Below are positions 9,752 through 21,254 of a DNA stretch of 64,000 nucleotides, piece after piece. Within the stretch, counting starts at the first letter, position 1; each line of letters opens with the position of its first letter. The DNA is taken from positions 558,001-622,000 of the forward strand of contig JAHDVF020000215.1 in the NCBI GenBank assembly GCA_022606425.2. The letters are read 5' to 3'. The position numbers and the translations under genes were made by a program. The stretch is from Lepidostoma basale. Taxonomy: Eukaryota > Arthropoda > Insecta > Trichoptera > Lepidostomatidae. The notes beneath the pieces were generated by a model, which saw nothing but the letters and a program-made list of their open reading frames with translations, searched no databases and was not told where the DNA came from.

Positions 9752-10618
9752 CTTGGACTTGGACTTGGATCTTCTGGCTTACAGAGGTTCAGCTCATGTG
9801 GCTATTCCTCTTACGTCTGATGGGAACATTGTTGGAAGGTGATTTGGTGAGTTGTTAGTTTATTCGGGGGCATGATTTGTGTGGCCCGGAGTGTTCCTCT
9901 GAAGGAGAATCGATTTTGGGCGCTTGTGGCGGCTGGAAGTGTTTGGGTCGTAATTAGAGAGGTCTTTTATTGTGGGGTTGGGATGTGAAGGGAGTCCTTT
10001 GTAAAAACGTTCGGCAAGTTTCAGAATGAATTCATCTATCATCGGGATTCCCGATTCTAGGTGCAGTTGTGTAATCCTGGTCCATGAAGGCGCACCAAGC
10101 GATAAACGGATAGCCTTATTTTGCAGGATTTGGAGTTTTTGTATGTGACTCGAAGCTGCATAGCCCCAGATTGGGGCTGCATAAGTGAAGATCGGCCTTA
10201 TAACCGTTTTGTATATCAGGAGTTTATTGTCGATGCTTAGTTTACTGTTTCTAGCTAACATTGGGTAGAGGGCTGAGATTGCTTTTGACGCGGCTTTGAC
10301 TTTATTTGTAATGTGTGGCCTCCATGTCAGCTTAGAATCCAAGGTAACCCCAAGGTATTTGATTGTTTTGGTCCAAGGAACGTCTTGGCCGAACATTTTT
10401 ATGTTGGGAATGTTTGGAGGAATGTGTCTTTTACTGAAAAGGGTCGCTGCGCTTTTACTCGGATTGATGGTAATGCGCCAGTTTCTGCACCACACCTCTA
10501 GCACATCGGCCTGTTTTTGCACCCTGCGGGTCGCGAGAAGCGACCTTTTAGCACTGGAGATAATGCCCGTATCGTCAGCGAATTGGGCAATGTGGGTGTT
10601 CTGATCTCGGGGAAGAGT
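9752..10618 (-). pseudogene. Jockey-type LINE ORF2 C-terminal fragment with TSD
   Basis: On the minus strand it begins RDQNTHIAQFADD, the RT catalytic box, and continues through the thumb (TIKYLGVTLDSKLTW, YKTVIRPIFTYAAPIWG) to HTNHAPE. An in-frame reading continues upstream of the first Met at 10522. It is flanked by ttttgatatgtta at 9739-9751 and 10620-10632, a 13-bp duplication proving a 5'-truncated insertion. The 3' tail is a short (TCCAAG)n rather than poly(A). Confidence 0.88.
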
Positions 10619-10953
10619 TTTTTGATATGTTATTTAAATAAAAATACTATGTAATTATGTTCTTACAAACGACTTAAATTAACACATCTGTAATGTTGTT
10701 ATTTTTCTTAAAATTATAATATAAAAATAAAAACAAAATGAAAAATATTTAACAGGAATAACATCGTTTTGCGTTTCTAAAGGCATTATAAAATGTTTAT
10801 TTATATTAAATTTGAAAATTCCTTAAAAAGACGAATAATACAAGATAAAACAGACATTTTCATTCTAAATAATTATTTCATATGGAGTTTAACATCATTG
10901 TTCAAGAAACGATGAAAAAAATTATCAATATTTTTATTATTATCTGTATTATG

Positions 10954-11225
10954 TAAATAAAAAAAACTTTGGAATAAATATCACAATTGATTATATTTTG
11001 TCTCGACAATTGTTTCGCTAACCGATGTTAGCATCGTCAGGTCTTACAATCAACTGATTTTTAGTTAATTGTAAGACCTGTCGATGCTTACATCGGTTAG
11101 CGAAACAGCTGTCGCGAGAAAATATAATCAATTGTGATATTTATAACAAAGTTTTTTTTATTTAAACAGTTAATAATGTTGAAATATCAAAGTGTTTCAG
11201 CCAAATCAATGGATTTTCTAATATT
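10954..11225. repeat. Palindromic repeat F2 with two hammerhead-like cores
   Basis: Arms (aaataaaaaaaactttg ... cacaattgattatattttg and complement) enclose two opposed cores. Minus core: CTGACGA at 11034-11040, stem II GCTAAC-atcg-GTTAGC, then GAAACAATTGTC at 11005-11016. Plus core: CTGTCGA at 11078-11084, stem II, then GAAACAGCTGTC at 11102-11113. The minus core has every canonical hammerhead core base plus one extra T before stem II. The 3' segment ends ...gtttcagccaaatcaatgga. Confidence 0.75.
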
Positions 11226-12180
11226 TTTATTAATTACAAAAACATGAGAAATTTTATTCAATTTTCAATGTGAACTAAAACATTTTTGCATTAATTCAAG
11301 TTAATGAATTATTTTTTTAAATTATAATGAAAGGATTTAAAACTTTTTATATTATTTTTAACCTTAGTCTGTAATAGTAAAAATTTACTTAAAAGTACCA
11401 TTACCGGTCCAGAAAGTCTTAAGTAGTTATGTATCCGAGAAGAGTTATTTACATATTACGTTATCATTGATACAGTATCCGTTATATAGTATTCGAGCAT
11501 ACAATAACATAGTAATGAACTAATCGTTAAGACATACAATACCCCGAACGCACTCAAAATATTATGAAGATCTGACATGGGTCTCATTCAAAAATTCATT
11601 TAAGACATTATGGCTCTAGGGTACAGATATATGTATACCTATTTAAATTAAGTTCAAGTCATATTAACGATGTTTAAACTTAAGAAACATGTCAAATTAT
11701 TAACACACACATTTACATTTCAAAATTAAAGCTAATTCACCTTTAATATAGACCGCATACAGCATATATTCCCGCAGTCATGATATACTTCTTATGACTT
11801 TCTTTTCGTAACAAGTTCTGTTGAATCGGATACTTTGTTCAGAAAAAGCGATGCCATGCTGTCTGGAAAACCGTTGGGACGACCTTATCCCGAGAGAGTT
11901 GAGCGTGTAAGTTGCCGACTAGTAAATTGAATAACCTTATAAAAAGTTACTGAAATAAATTCAATTCATTTCGGTAATGAAATGTACATTTTTATTTTGT
12001 TGCTTACTGCTATATAAATTCATAGATCTGAGATTTGATCTCAGATTGCTGAAAAAATACTATGTAATGCGAATAGGGTAGATAAAATAATTCCAAAGTC
12101 ACTCGTTTTAATATGGATTGAAAATTGAAATTGAAAACCAAAGTGCATGCTTGATTCTATATGAATGTGATGGAGACAAT
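11226..12180. other. AT-rich non-coding stretch
   Basis: No gene, RNA or repeat family of this window was recognised. A short bagatct-type dyad (agatctgagatttgatctcagat) lies near 12025-12047. Confidence 0.5.
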
Positions 12181-12184
12181 AAAG

Positions 12185-12645
12185 TTATATCTTGTATGGA
12201 AGTGAAGCTTGGAGTTGCCAGAAGAAAGATGAAAGTAGGAAAAATGCCGTAGGAATGAGATTACTAAAAAGAATCTTCGTGAAAAACAGCATATGATAGA
12301 ATACCCAATGAGGAGTTAGAAATGAATGTAAGACGGATGAAAGATTCCTAAATAAAAGTATGTGAGGATCACTAAGATGGTTTGGACATATGTAACCGAT
12401 GGATGAATAAAGACTGGTTAAAACATTTATACAAGTAGTGTGAATGGAAAAAGAAGTCAAGGAAGCCCAAGTAAGACATGGCATGATCAAATAAATCAAT
12501 TACATTCGAAGTAAGAACAATCGACGAGCGTGCGTGACACGGTGTTTATATGTGGAGAAATCATGAGAGTTATGTCAAGATAAACCAGTTTGGCGGTTCA
12601 TCCTCTCTGCCTACCCCTCCGAGAAAACGGCGTGATGGATAGTTA
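12185..12645 (+). mobile_element. LINE-T 3' fragment, subfamily B, degenerate
   Basis: Carries agtgtgaatggaaaaagaag (12439-12458), the subfamily-B signature, and the end gaaaacggcgtgatgg at ~12623. Many indels. Confidence 0.75.
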
Positions 12646-13320
12646 GTTTTCTACGTAGAAGAGTGTGACGAATCATCATATCTGCCAGCCATTTTGGGAA
12701 AACACAATGCTGGTTAATTTGTCAGTTCATGATGATAAATTATACCTCATTCTCTTATTCGTATTTTCTTCAACAAAACCCTGGCAAAGTTGGCTAGAAC
12801 ATTTCTGCATACTTCCACTTGTAAAGACCCACGTACGTGTGCAACGATAAACCCCGTTCTCGCAAATCCAAACGCTTTAGAAGCTCCGAGGCACCTTACA
12901 AAATAGTTGCAAATATCATTACGATTCACTACGCAATGCATATAGACGGAATGATACACGCTTATAAAGAAGCTTGATTTTCCCTGCACATTAGTGAGGT
13001 AAAGATATTGGCGTGGCTTATGATAGTTAGGTAAACACGCTACTGTGCTTTATAAAGGGGAAACACATTGTATTGCAGTACTTGAACGTTAGAGATTTCA
13101 CTCATCAAAACCGGCACTGAAGCCGGTATCTTGTCTTAGATAGTGAGCTTAATAGGAATCGGTCGAGAAATCTGAATCAAATTATTGTGTTCTCATGGAC
13201 ATCTTGATTTGTTTCATGACGTTTCAACTGATTCGCTTAAATCTTAACGTTGCATTCAAGAAAACAACCACGAGGTGATCTGAATATTACCGTGATAGAT
13301 TTAATTTATTTTAATAAATA
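12646..13320. other. Unassigned non-coding
   Basis: Short frames on both strands lack domains; nothing supportable. Confidence 0.4.
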
Positions 13321-13530
13321 GAAAAGGGAGATATGCGAGGTCGAGGATGTCGTTCGGTGGGGAAGGCAAAGGAGAAATTTCTGGTATGCACAGAATGAGG
13401 AGAATGGATCCATCCAGACTCCCTCTCATTGTGTTCTTCGGCCAACCCCAGGGTAGACGACCTCCGGGCAGACCACCAAAGAGATGGATCGACAGCTGGG
13501 ATTCGACCTCACAGTAGACCAATTCTACTT
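13321..13530 (+). pseudogene. LINE-K C-terminal fragment
   Basis: Plus-strand frame reads HRMRRMDPSRLPLIVFFGQ, GRRPPGRPPKRWIDSWDSTS and stop, the C-terminal end of LINE-K. Confidence 0.75.
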
Positions 13531-13937
13531 AAGAAATAGGCCACAAAGTCTACATTAATAAGAATAGAAAAATAATAAATAGAAAAACAGTGACAGTGAA
13601 AAGACAAAGTGTTATTCTATTTATTCAAATATAAATCCAGAATACAAAATAATGGCGAAAATAGAAAAAATTTCATTTATTGTTTTTATATACGATATTC
13701 GATTAGAAGAGTTTTCCAGACAAAAAACCCTTTGTGAAACCCTCACAAAAGAAGCGCCATATAAGTTAGCTACCTCATCATCACGCTCTTTCTCCAGCCG
13801 AATAGTGACTGTCATATGATTTTTTATAGTTTCATGTACCTTATAACATCAATCTTATTGAACTTAACCAGGCTCTTCAGTCTTGGGTCATTGTGCTGTT
13901 GATTTGCAATAATTTTGTCATTTTTTAATTTTATTTC

Positions 13938-14905
13938 TTTCTTCTTCTTCTTCAAGTGCCCTGTCGGGTCCCCCCCAACGTTGGCGATCACCTCGGCGAA
14001 CATGTCCCTGTCCTGCGCTGCTCGGAACAGCTCCTCCACATTTCGGATGCCGGTCCACTCCCTCACGTTTCGCAGCCAGGACATTTGTCTCCTACCTTCG
14101 GCGTCTCTCAATTTTCCCCTCCAATATCAGTTGGAGAAGGTGGTACTTTTCACCACCCAGATGTGAAATCTTTCGAACCTTGATAGTTGATAACAGTTAC
14201 CTGTCAACTCTAGCTCGCCTTAGAACTTCGGTATTGGTAACCATGTGTGTTCAGGGAACTCTGGGCATTCGGGGATGGAGCCACATTTCAAATGCTTCCA
14301 GTCTGTTCATTGAGTTAACTTTTAAGGTCCACGTTTCACATCCGTACAATAAAACAGACCACACATAGCATTTGATCATTCTCTAGCGGAGTTTCAACAT
14401 TGCAGAAGAGTGATTTATTTCTTTATTAGTTTCTAATACGCAGTTGTCACGATACAGGCCATGCCTAGTGTGACAAGTACTAACCATTAACTTTTTTTCA
14501 AATGTATAAAATAAATAAATAATAAAATCCTTGAAGGTAGGCACACGGGTACTCTCCTTCCAGCGTTCAGATGTAGGGCTTTTGGAAGATATGGTCTTCG
14601 TCACTTCTGCATACATTACCGTTGACCCTCCTTCGTCTCTTCAGTTACAGGGGTTTCGAATGTACTCATTTCATATTCTATCGAGCCTAGTCACTCCAGC
14701 AGCCCTACTCAACATCCTATACCATTGCAGCCTCTGTTCCTCATGGCGTCGTACAGTCTAGCATTCCGAACCGCAGAGAATGGCTGGTATCGCAGCAGTT
14801 TTGTACACCTTTCCTTTAGTTTGTATGGTACTTTTTTGTCACATAACATCCCGAAAATAGCACACCATTTGAGCCATCCTACTTTCGTCCTGTCTATATT
14901 CCTAA
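13938..14905 (-). pseudogene. LINE-M ORF2 C-terminus with (GAA)n tail
   Basis: The minus strand reads LRDAEGRRQMSWLRNVREWTG and NVEELFRAAQDRDMFAEVIA, the classic end of an RTE-like lepidopteran LINE, followed by a (GAA)n tail (13938-13955). Upstream pieces of the same ORF (RNARLYDAMRNRGCN-like) are recognisable to ~14905 but broken by stops and a ~150-bp unrelated stretch near 14400-14530. Confidence 0.75.
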
Positions 14906-15375
14906 TTCAAATTTCAAACTTTCCACGCGATTTGTGTTTTACTGCGATAAACGAAATTATTTCATTGAGTTCCAAACGATTATTCGAATTGTTTGTTCTA
15001 TATTCAATTAAAAAAATAATTATTGGATTCATACAGAAAATTTCTGGATTCATAATTAAATTTCGGTGCAGTATTGTGTACTCGTTTTCATAATATACAG
15101 ACATTTTCAAAGTTTATTCAATAGCAGTTATTTAATTAAATTCATACATGTATTATGCTCATTTGCTTTGAAGCGTTTATAAATTTATATTTGAATAACT
15201 TTTTGAAAACATTATATTTTCACATTACTTTATCGCACTTTTCACAAACATTTTTTGGGATGAAACCAAGGATTGTTTAAATTGAAATGATATTCGAAAA
15301 TCTGTTGGTATTCTAATTTTGAACAGTTTTACTTCATAAAAAGTGTTTTAATATAAAAAAAATTTCGTTTATAAC
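14906..15375. other. AT-rich non-coding stretch
   Basis: Nothing assignable; several low-complexity A/T runs. Confidence 0.45.
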
Positions 15376-15675
15376 ACAAAAGTCGGGATCGTCCAGCTGA
15401 CATCAAGTGCACCATCTAAAAATAACATTATGTGTTAAATTATTTTTATATTGTTGTTTTTTTTATATCATTGTATTTTATATAATTTGTTTTAGATTTA
15501 ATTTGTGGACGTAAGACGATCGAAGTGTGCGCGGAAGATGCCTATTGGTGGCGATGAGGTTCGCAACCCATCACTCGCTGGGACGAAAATAGAAGAATGG
15601 GATGCCGCATCGCTTAAAGTGTGGCAGTCTATTATTTCTGCCTACCCTTTCGTAGAGATGGTGTTATGGTTGGTT
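15376..15675 (+). mobile_element. Short non-autonomous element N, LINE-T-tailed
   Basis: A ~300-bp unit recurs at 18524-18930 (minus) and 36395-36560 (plus, truncated): caaaagtcgggatcgtcc at the 5' side, gtggacgtaagacgatcgaa, then gatgcctattggtggcgatg, and finally the last ~65 bp of LINE-T (gtggcagtctattatttctg ... ggttag). It has no ORF or tRNA-like A/B boxes. The shared 3' end suggests it uses LINE-T enzymes. Confidence 0.75.
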
Positions 15676-16300
15676 AGTTTTAAAAATCGTTTGTATCGGA
15701 ACATTGTTTTCATAATCGCATCTCGAAAGAAAACACGCCATTTGAGTCAACTTATTTTCGTCCAATGCTCCACGCGTTTTTAAGTTTGCCTTCCTTATTA
15801 AGAACAGAGCCGAGGTAAGTGAAGTGGTCTATAGAAGAAATCAAATCAATATTCTATTTAAATATTTATTCTCATCAGACGTTAAAGTTACATTGATTTC
15901 AATGAACCTGTATACGTTTCTTGGAAATGAGCACCATCTGTTTTTCACTCGAGCATCTCTCATTGAAGGATTTCTTGACATGCCTGAAGAATATATGCGC
16001 CGGGAATTCTTAATACCCGGCCCGGGGCGATGCAGTCTACGCCGAGGCGAGTGAACCGTCTTGGACAGTTCCAGTAAGGGCACATTCGTGTTACGATTTC
16101 TCAATATGTAAATCAATCCTGCAAGCTCCCGTCTGCGACCTTTTTACGTGACTTTAACGATGTTTCTGAGAGAAACTTGCGCAGAACAAAAATATTTACA
16201 ATACTCTTATTAGTAAGGACAAAGTTTTGTTTGTTAAGTGACTTTGTCACATTTCGTAAGTTGAAAGGATATGTAAACCCCTAAAGAACTTAAAAATAAA
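15676..16300. other. Unassigned non-coding
   Basis: A stretch near 15720-15780 (aacacgccatttgagtca) resembles a similar stretch near 14860 in LINE-M, but too short to call. The rest shows no supportable gene. Confidence 0.35.
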
Positions 16301-16870
16301 AACTCCATTATAAATAATTAATAGGTACGAACGAAAACATCTCTTTTCTAAAAGCCTTATTATAATTTATGGGATTGACATGTTTCACCTTTCTAAGGCA
16401 TTATGAAATGTTTACAACAACAGTCGTTTTCATTCGTTAAAAATAATAATTAAATAAAACGATATTTTTTTTTAACTGCTTCTACTTTGTATTTATTTCG
16501 ACAGCGACCGGTTTCAGAAATGAACTTTAATCATTCGGTTTTCATTCGTATTAATTATTAAGTAGATCAAATTTAATAATTTCTTCGAAAAACATATTAA
16601 TAGTTTCTTGAACAATGATGTAAAACTCCATATTAAATCATTAATACGAATGAAAACGTCAGTTTTCTAGAAGGCTTATTATATTTTATGGGAATTACAT
16701 GTTCCGCCCTTCTAAGGCTAGGAGCTCTGGCTTATCAAATGTTTTTTTTTTTACATTTGATTAATACATTGATAATGCTTTAGATGGGCAAAACGTATCA
16801 TTCCCATTAAATATAATAAAACTTCTAGAAAACTAACGTTTTCATTCGCAATAAATATTCGAAAACGTGT
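16300..16870. repeat. F3 palindromic repeats with an F1 half inserted
   Basis: A degenerate F3 arm (16322-16440), an F1 half-arm ending cagcgaccggtttc (16446-16514), then a nearly complete F3 palindrome (16603-16862): ttctagaaggcttattatat ... gttccgcccttctaagg ... and the opposite arm taataaaacttctagaaaac. The F3 core has the GAAAC-AT-GTC-type motif in other copies (here gggcaaaacgtatc). Confidence 0.65.
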
Positions 16871-17004
16871 TCTCGTTTTTAAAAAAAAAAGACAAAGTAT
16901 AAAATTATGATTTAAATATTGATGACTTCAAATCATAGTTAATTATACTTTCGTATGAAACACTTAATTTGTTGTGTGATATTATTTTAAAAAAATAAAA
17001 CACT

Positions 17005-17150
17005 TTTTAAATTGTTTACCATTTTATTAATGTTTTATCAAACCAACCGGTTTCGCTCCCGCCGGAGCTTTGTCAGGGTTACAAAAAACAAATTCAGTTT
17101 GCTTTGTAATACTGACAAAGCCCCGGAGAAATTCGTCATTATGGAATTCC
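17005..17150. repeat. Palindromic repeat F5, hammerhead-like (degenerate)
   Basis: Minus strand: CTGACAA (17070-17076), stem II GCTCC-ggc-GGGAGC, then GAAACCGGTT (17045-17054). The opposite arm at ~17113 repeats CTGACAA but has lost its stem II. Core base G8 is A in both. Confidence 0.55.
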
Positions 17151-17204
17151 ACTATATTTACGCTTTAAGTTAATCTAAAATTTGAAAAAAAAGTGGTAAA
17201 AAAC

Positions 17205-17480
17205 AAGCAGAAACGAATGGATATGGGAAGAATGGTTAAAACTATATATAGTAGTGTGAATGGAAAAAGAAGTAGAGGAAGGCCTAGGAAGGCATGACAT
17301 GACCAAATTAATCAATTACTGAAAGGCGGCCATGTTAGATGCAGGAACAATCGACGAGCGTGCATGTCACGATGTGTGAATGTAGAAGAGGCGCGAGAGT
17401 TATGTCAGGATAGAACAATGTGGCGATCCACCCTCTCTGCCTACCCCTCCGTGGAATCGGTGTGATGGTTAGTTAGTTAG
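17205..17480 (+). mobile_element. LINE-T 3' fragment, subfamily B
   Basis: Contains agtgtgaatggaaaaagaag (17254 on), the RNNRRAC region (17343 on), and the 3' end with (TTAG)n at 17466-17480. Confidence 0.85.
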
Positions 17481-17504
17481 TAAGTTTACGATGTTATTTA
17501 ATGT

Positions 17505-17998
17505 CGCAAACAAAAACCTATCCAAAAAAGCTAGAATGGCAGCCGATGTATGGAAGCGAAGCATGGAACTGGCAAAAGAAGGATGAAAGTAGAATAAATG
17601 CAGTAGAAATGAGATCTGTTAGACGAATGTGCGGATACTCTGTGTATGATAGAGTGTCGAATAAAAATTTAAGAAGTGAATGCGGTGCGAATGATAGTGT
17701 TATGAACATAATAATGAAAGGATCATTAAGACGGTTTGGACATATGGAAATAATGAATGAAGAAAAAATGGTAAAAAAAATGTATGTTAACGATGTAAAT
17801 TGAAGACCGATGAAGACCGATGAAAACGTGGCACGATCAAATAAATCAAATATTGAATGTCGGCCATGCGAGGAGTCTGAAAAATCGACGCGCGTGCATG
17901 ACACGATGTATGAATGTTGAGGAAACGAGAGAAAAGTGTGGTATTCCATTCTTTCTACCTACCCCTTCGGGGAGACGTCGTGATGGTAAGTTAGTTAG
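17505..17998 (+). mobile_element. LINE-T insertion, subfamily A, with 24-bp TSD
   Basis: Reads SEAWNWQKKDESRINAVEM, RMCGYSVYDRVSNKNLRSEC and GHMEIMNEEKMVKKMYVND, with a ~30-bp deletion near 17801. Flanked by a 24-bp repeat (17481-17504 and 17999-18022, beginning taagtttacgatgttattta). It thus inserted immediately after the tail of the preceding LINE-T copy. Confidence 0.88.
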
Positions 17999-18022
17999 TA
18001 AGTTTACGATGTTATTTAATGT

Positions 18023-18520
18023 TGAAAAATAATGTAAATGCGTGGGCGCTTCATATAATTTCCGATGTGGGCTCGGTGATTTCATTCTTCATAAACCGGC
18101 AGATACTTTCGTGTTAAACTCCGATAAGTATAGAGATAACAAGTACCAAGGGAATACTCCCTTTCTCTTGAATTTACGGTAAATCACCCGTGTCCAATTT
18201 GATTTTGAAATATGTTATCCGACATCACACGGCGCGACACAACCCGTTAGGACCATCTGCTCGCATGTCAACAGTCAAGCGTTAAAAATTACCCTTTGAT
18301 CGTGTCTAAGGATGACGTCGCCCTAACCTGCGGTCGGTCGGTACCTACCAAAATTTATTCTCCGATTATTTCATTCCATAGAAAATTAACTTTCCATTTC
18401 GATAATTGCGTATCCCTTGTATTGCACCAATCGTGAACCATACTGCAGTAATAATGCGATTTTATTATTTAACCCTTCATTTCATGTTGTGACATATTTG
18501 ATATAAACTGAAAAAACTAA
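18023..18520. other. Unassigned non-coding, moderately GC
   Basis: No frame or family recognised. Confidence 0.45.
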
Positions 18521-18523
18521 CTT

Positions 18524-18930
18524 ACTAACCATCACGCCGTCTCCCCGAAAGGGTAGGCAGAAAGAATGGACTGTCACACTTTTACTGATGCGGCACTCCA
18601 TCCTTCGCTTTTCGCCCCGCGGGAGACGCGGTGTGATGGGTTGCGAACCTCATCGCCACCAATAGGCATCTCCCGCGCACACTTCGATCGTCCAACACCC
18701 ACAAAATAAATCTAAAACAAATATTAAAAATACAATGATATAAAATAAAATAACAAAATAAAAATAATTTATGTTATTTTTAGATGATGCACATATAGTC
18801 TATTTAATTTATGTTCCATGTCTCCACCGTTTTTTTTTCATTTAGCACATAATGTAAAAACACATAATGTTTTTTTCGATGTTGCTCATGTTGACATGGA
18901 CGATCCGGACTTTTGTGTTTATTTAATTTA
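18524..18930 (-). mobile_element. Non-autonomous element N, longest copy
   Basis: Minus-strand copy: LINE-T-like 3' end at 18524-18590 (ccatcacgccgtctccccg), then cgcgggagacgcggtgtgat and gaacctcatcgccaccaata, cttcgatcgtcc, an AT-rich middle, and the 5' end gtccggatcgtccatg near 18895-18915. It is a longer version of the unit at 15376-15675. Confidence 0.7.
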
Positions 18931-19520
18931 TGTTACGCGTATCCACCGTTTATTTAAATTAGCTGTAATTAGGCACTTAACCAGCAAGAACTTTAAAATA
19001 ATATTGAAGAAATTATTCAAATTGTCATTGGAACAAATGAAAAAGTTATATTTACACCTGTCAAAATTCTTTATAAAAACAAAAAAAACCAATATAATTT
19101 TAGCAACAAAACAGTACAAACGTGTCACAATTAACTATTATAAAGTGCGGCAACAATTAAATTGACCAAAACAATTCACTTATACGCGAAATATCTCCAA
19201 ATTTACAGGAGCACCACATGAACCCAACCAAATATTCAAAATCCGAATCCGAGAATAAACTGAAATCTATTAATATTTCAATTTCATACGTATTCTTGTT
19301 GTATGCTACACTCTACGTTCCAAGTTCCAACCTACCTATTAAAGTATACAAGTAATCGCTAGTGGCACTAGTTTTCACACACAAAAAATAATCTTACATT
19401 TGGTTAAAGTGTGACCTGCTTCGATTACTACCAGTTTGTTAGACAAATCAAAAAAAATGTAACTTTTTTTTCGTATAAATAAAAAATTACTTTATTGTCA
19501 GACGAATATTTGGTAATTAA
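18931..19520. other. AT-rich non-coding stretch
   Basis: The 115-residue open frame across 18818-19165 is Lys/Asn-rich low-complexity translation with no domain; not called as a gene. Confidence 0.5.
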
Positions 19521-19526
19521 TTATTG

Positions 19527-19860
19527 TTAGTAATGGTAAAATCTATTATGAAATATTATCAAATCATGTCTCTCGCAACTAGATATCTCCACATCCAGAT
19601 ATCTGAACTTCATGACCTGTTCTATGGGTTTATCGTCTACAACCAGTTTGCATCTAAGAGGCTGTCTGGATATTGTTAGACAATTTGTTTTGGCGACGGA
19701 TATCATCATATTATACTTCTCAGGCGCAAGATGGAACCTATAAAGCATTAATTATAGATCGTCTTCTCTTTCTGCCAGTATTATTGTATCAGCATAGCAT
19801 TCCACGTTGATGAGTTTTTCTCACAGTTTTTCTCTTTTAAAAACATTAATTTTATTATTA
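19527..19860 (-). pseudogene. LINE reverse transcriptase palm/thumb fragment
   Basis: Minus frame reads a decayed YAD-TIILAERED catalytic-box region at ~19755-19800, then KTNCLTISRQPLRCKLVVDD and QVMKFRYLDVEISS, typical of the RT palm-thumb junction of a Jockey/CR1-like LINE. Broken by stops; 5'-truncated. Confidence 0.7.
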
Positions 19861-20282
19861 TAAATTTAAAAAGAAACGTTGTATAAAGGGTTAAGTGGTT
19901 GTCAGTTTGGCAGGCCTGCTATTTGCCCGCTGGGGCGCAAGTAACGTATTAATTGTAAGCTTTAATCGCCAGTAAGCAAATGTATCGGCTCGAGTCAAAA
20001 GCTCCCTCGAGTTATTTTAATAAGCATTCCGCTTCTCTCGCACTGTTATACGGCTAATTACACGCACTTAAAACAACTCTGTTTCGTTATTATTATATAT
20101 GTGTAGTGTAAAAGTAAGTGTCAAAAGTTTTACATTAGCAATAAGCGATAAACACTGTAATTTGCAAAAATTACTTTCAAGCGAGAAATTACAAAAAAAA
20201 TTGGATGCTTATTTAAAACGTTCAATTTGTAAAAATGCAACTACAATACTAGTGCATGTTTTTTTTCATAAAACATATTAAA

Positions 20283-20375
20283 GTAAAGCACGGAACTGGC
20301 AAAAAATGCAGTAGAAATGAGATCTCTAAGACAAATGTGTAGTAGATCTGTATATGATAGATAGTCAAATGCTGT
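20283..20375 (+). mobile_element. LINE-T internal scrap
   Basis: gcagtagaaatgagatctct and tatatgatagatagtcaaat match the SRINAVEMRSLRRMC...YDR segment only. Confidence 0.65.
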
Positions 20376-20379
20376 AATG

Positions 20380-21110
20380 GTACATCATTACGATTTCTTC
20401 GGCCACTGTATTCGCCCCAATTCTCCCCAGTTAAGTACCTCTTCGAAATTTATTTCCAACTTCTCCTGTTTCCGCCCTGTGAGCCACCGCCGCCTTCCCA
20501 ATTGGTATCACTGCTTTTTCGGTACTCTATGCTTCGAGGCAGAAGCCCGCCACTTCCCTCTAGTCAGCCGTTGCGGGTAGGCCGCCATCTTGTGTTTTTT
20601 CGTCAGTGCCCAGTTACCACCACGATGTAGGAGAAACGTTAATCCGTTTGCATCCGGCTGGACCAGCAATGGTTCAGCCTTTCTCCCATCATATCAGGTA
20701 GAATACTAATAATAATATCCATATCGAAGACCGCACATTGGTTCCACATGTGCGTCATGTGTCCGCGTGTCTGCGATTGATTCCCTCCGCCACGGTCCGA
20801 GCCATCCTCTGCTCCCGAATTTGCCGCCCACGTGTTGTCGCACATCATGTCCCGACAACGTGGTTGACCTCACCACCATGCGGAACTGCGAGGACCACTT
20901 CTTCACGCCGCTTCAGACAGCACCAACAGGTTAGGGAACCTCGTGTCTGCCAGGTGACGCTCTAAATATTGATTTGCTGACCCACCATCTTCTGGTCAGC
21001 GTCGCTGATAACGTCTACGGACGACGTCGCCGGTCGATGTCCTGACGAGCACGCCATCGAGGAATCACCTCAAACAGCCTCTTCATTCTTCCATCATGTG
21101 CCTTTTTTTA
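20380..21110. other. GC-rich unassigned block
   Basis: Clearly higher GC than its surroundings. The minus strand can be read with breaks (GNQSQTRGHMTHMWNQCAV, LNHCWSSRMQTD, RGGNWALTKKHKMAAYPQR) in a manner suggesting an old retroelement ORF, but I recognise no family motif. Could be a decayed retroelement coding region. Confidence 0.35.
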
Positions 21111-21254
21111 TGTATTCGTACGACATCCCTAGCCTCTGGATTATTGTTATAATGTTAACTAGATAATAAACCTTAATGTATCCCATGTAACTGTCTTTAT
21201 ATTTACACCCGTCCCTGAATCGAATAATATACCGAAAAGAATCTCACGATTACC

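Noticed and set aside
17518..17949. 143-residue minus frame
   Set aside because: Antisense of a LINE-T copy; the plus frame has the recognised protein.
18818..19165. 115-residue frame
   Set aside because: Lys/Asn/Leu-rich reading of AT-rich DNA, overlapping element N, no domain.
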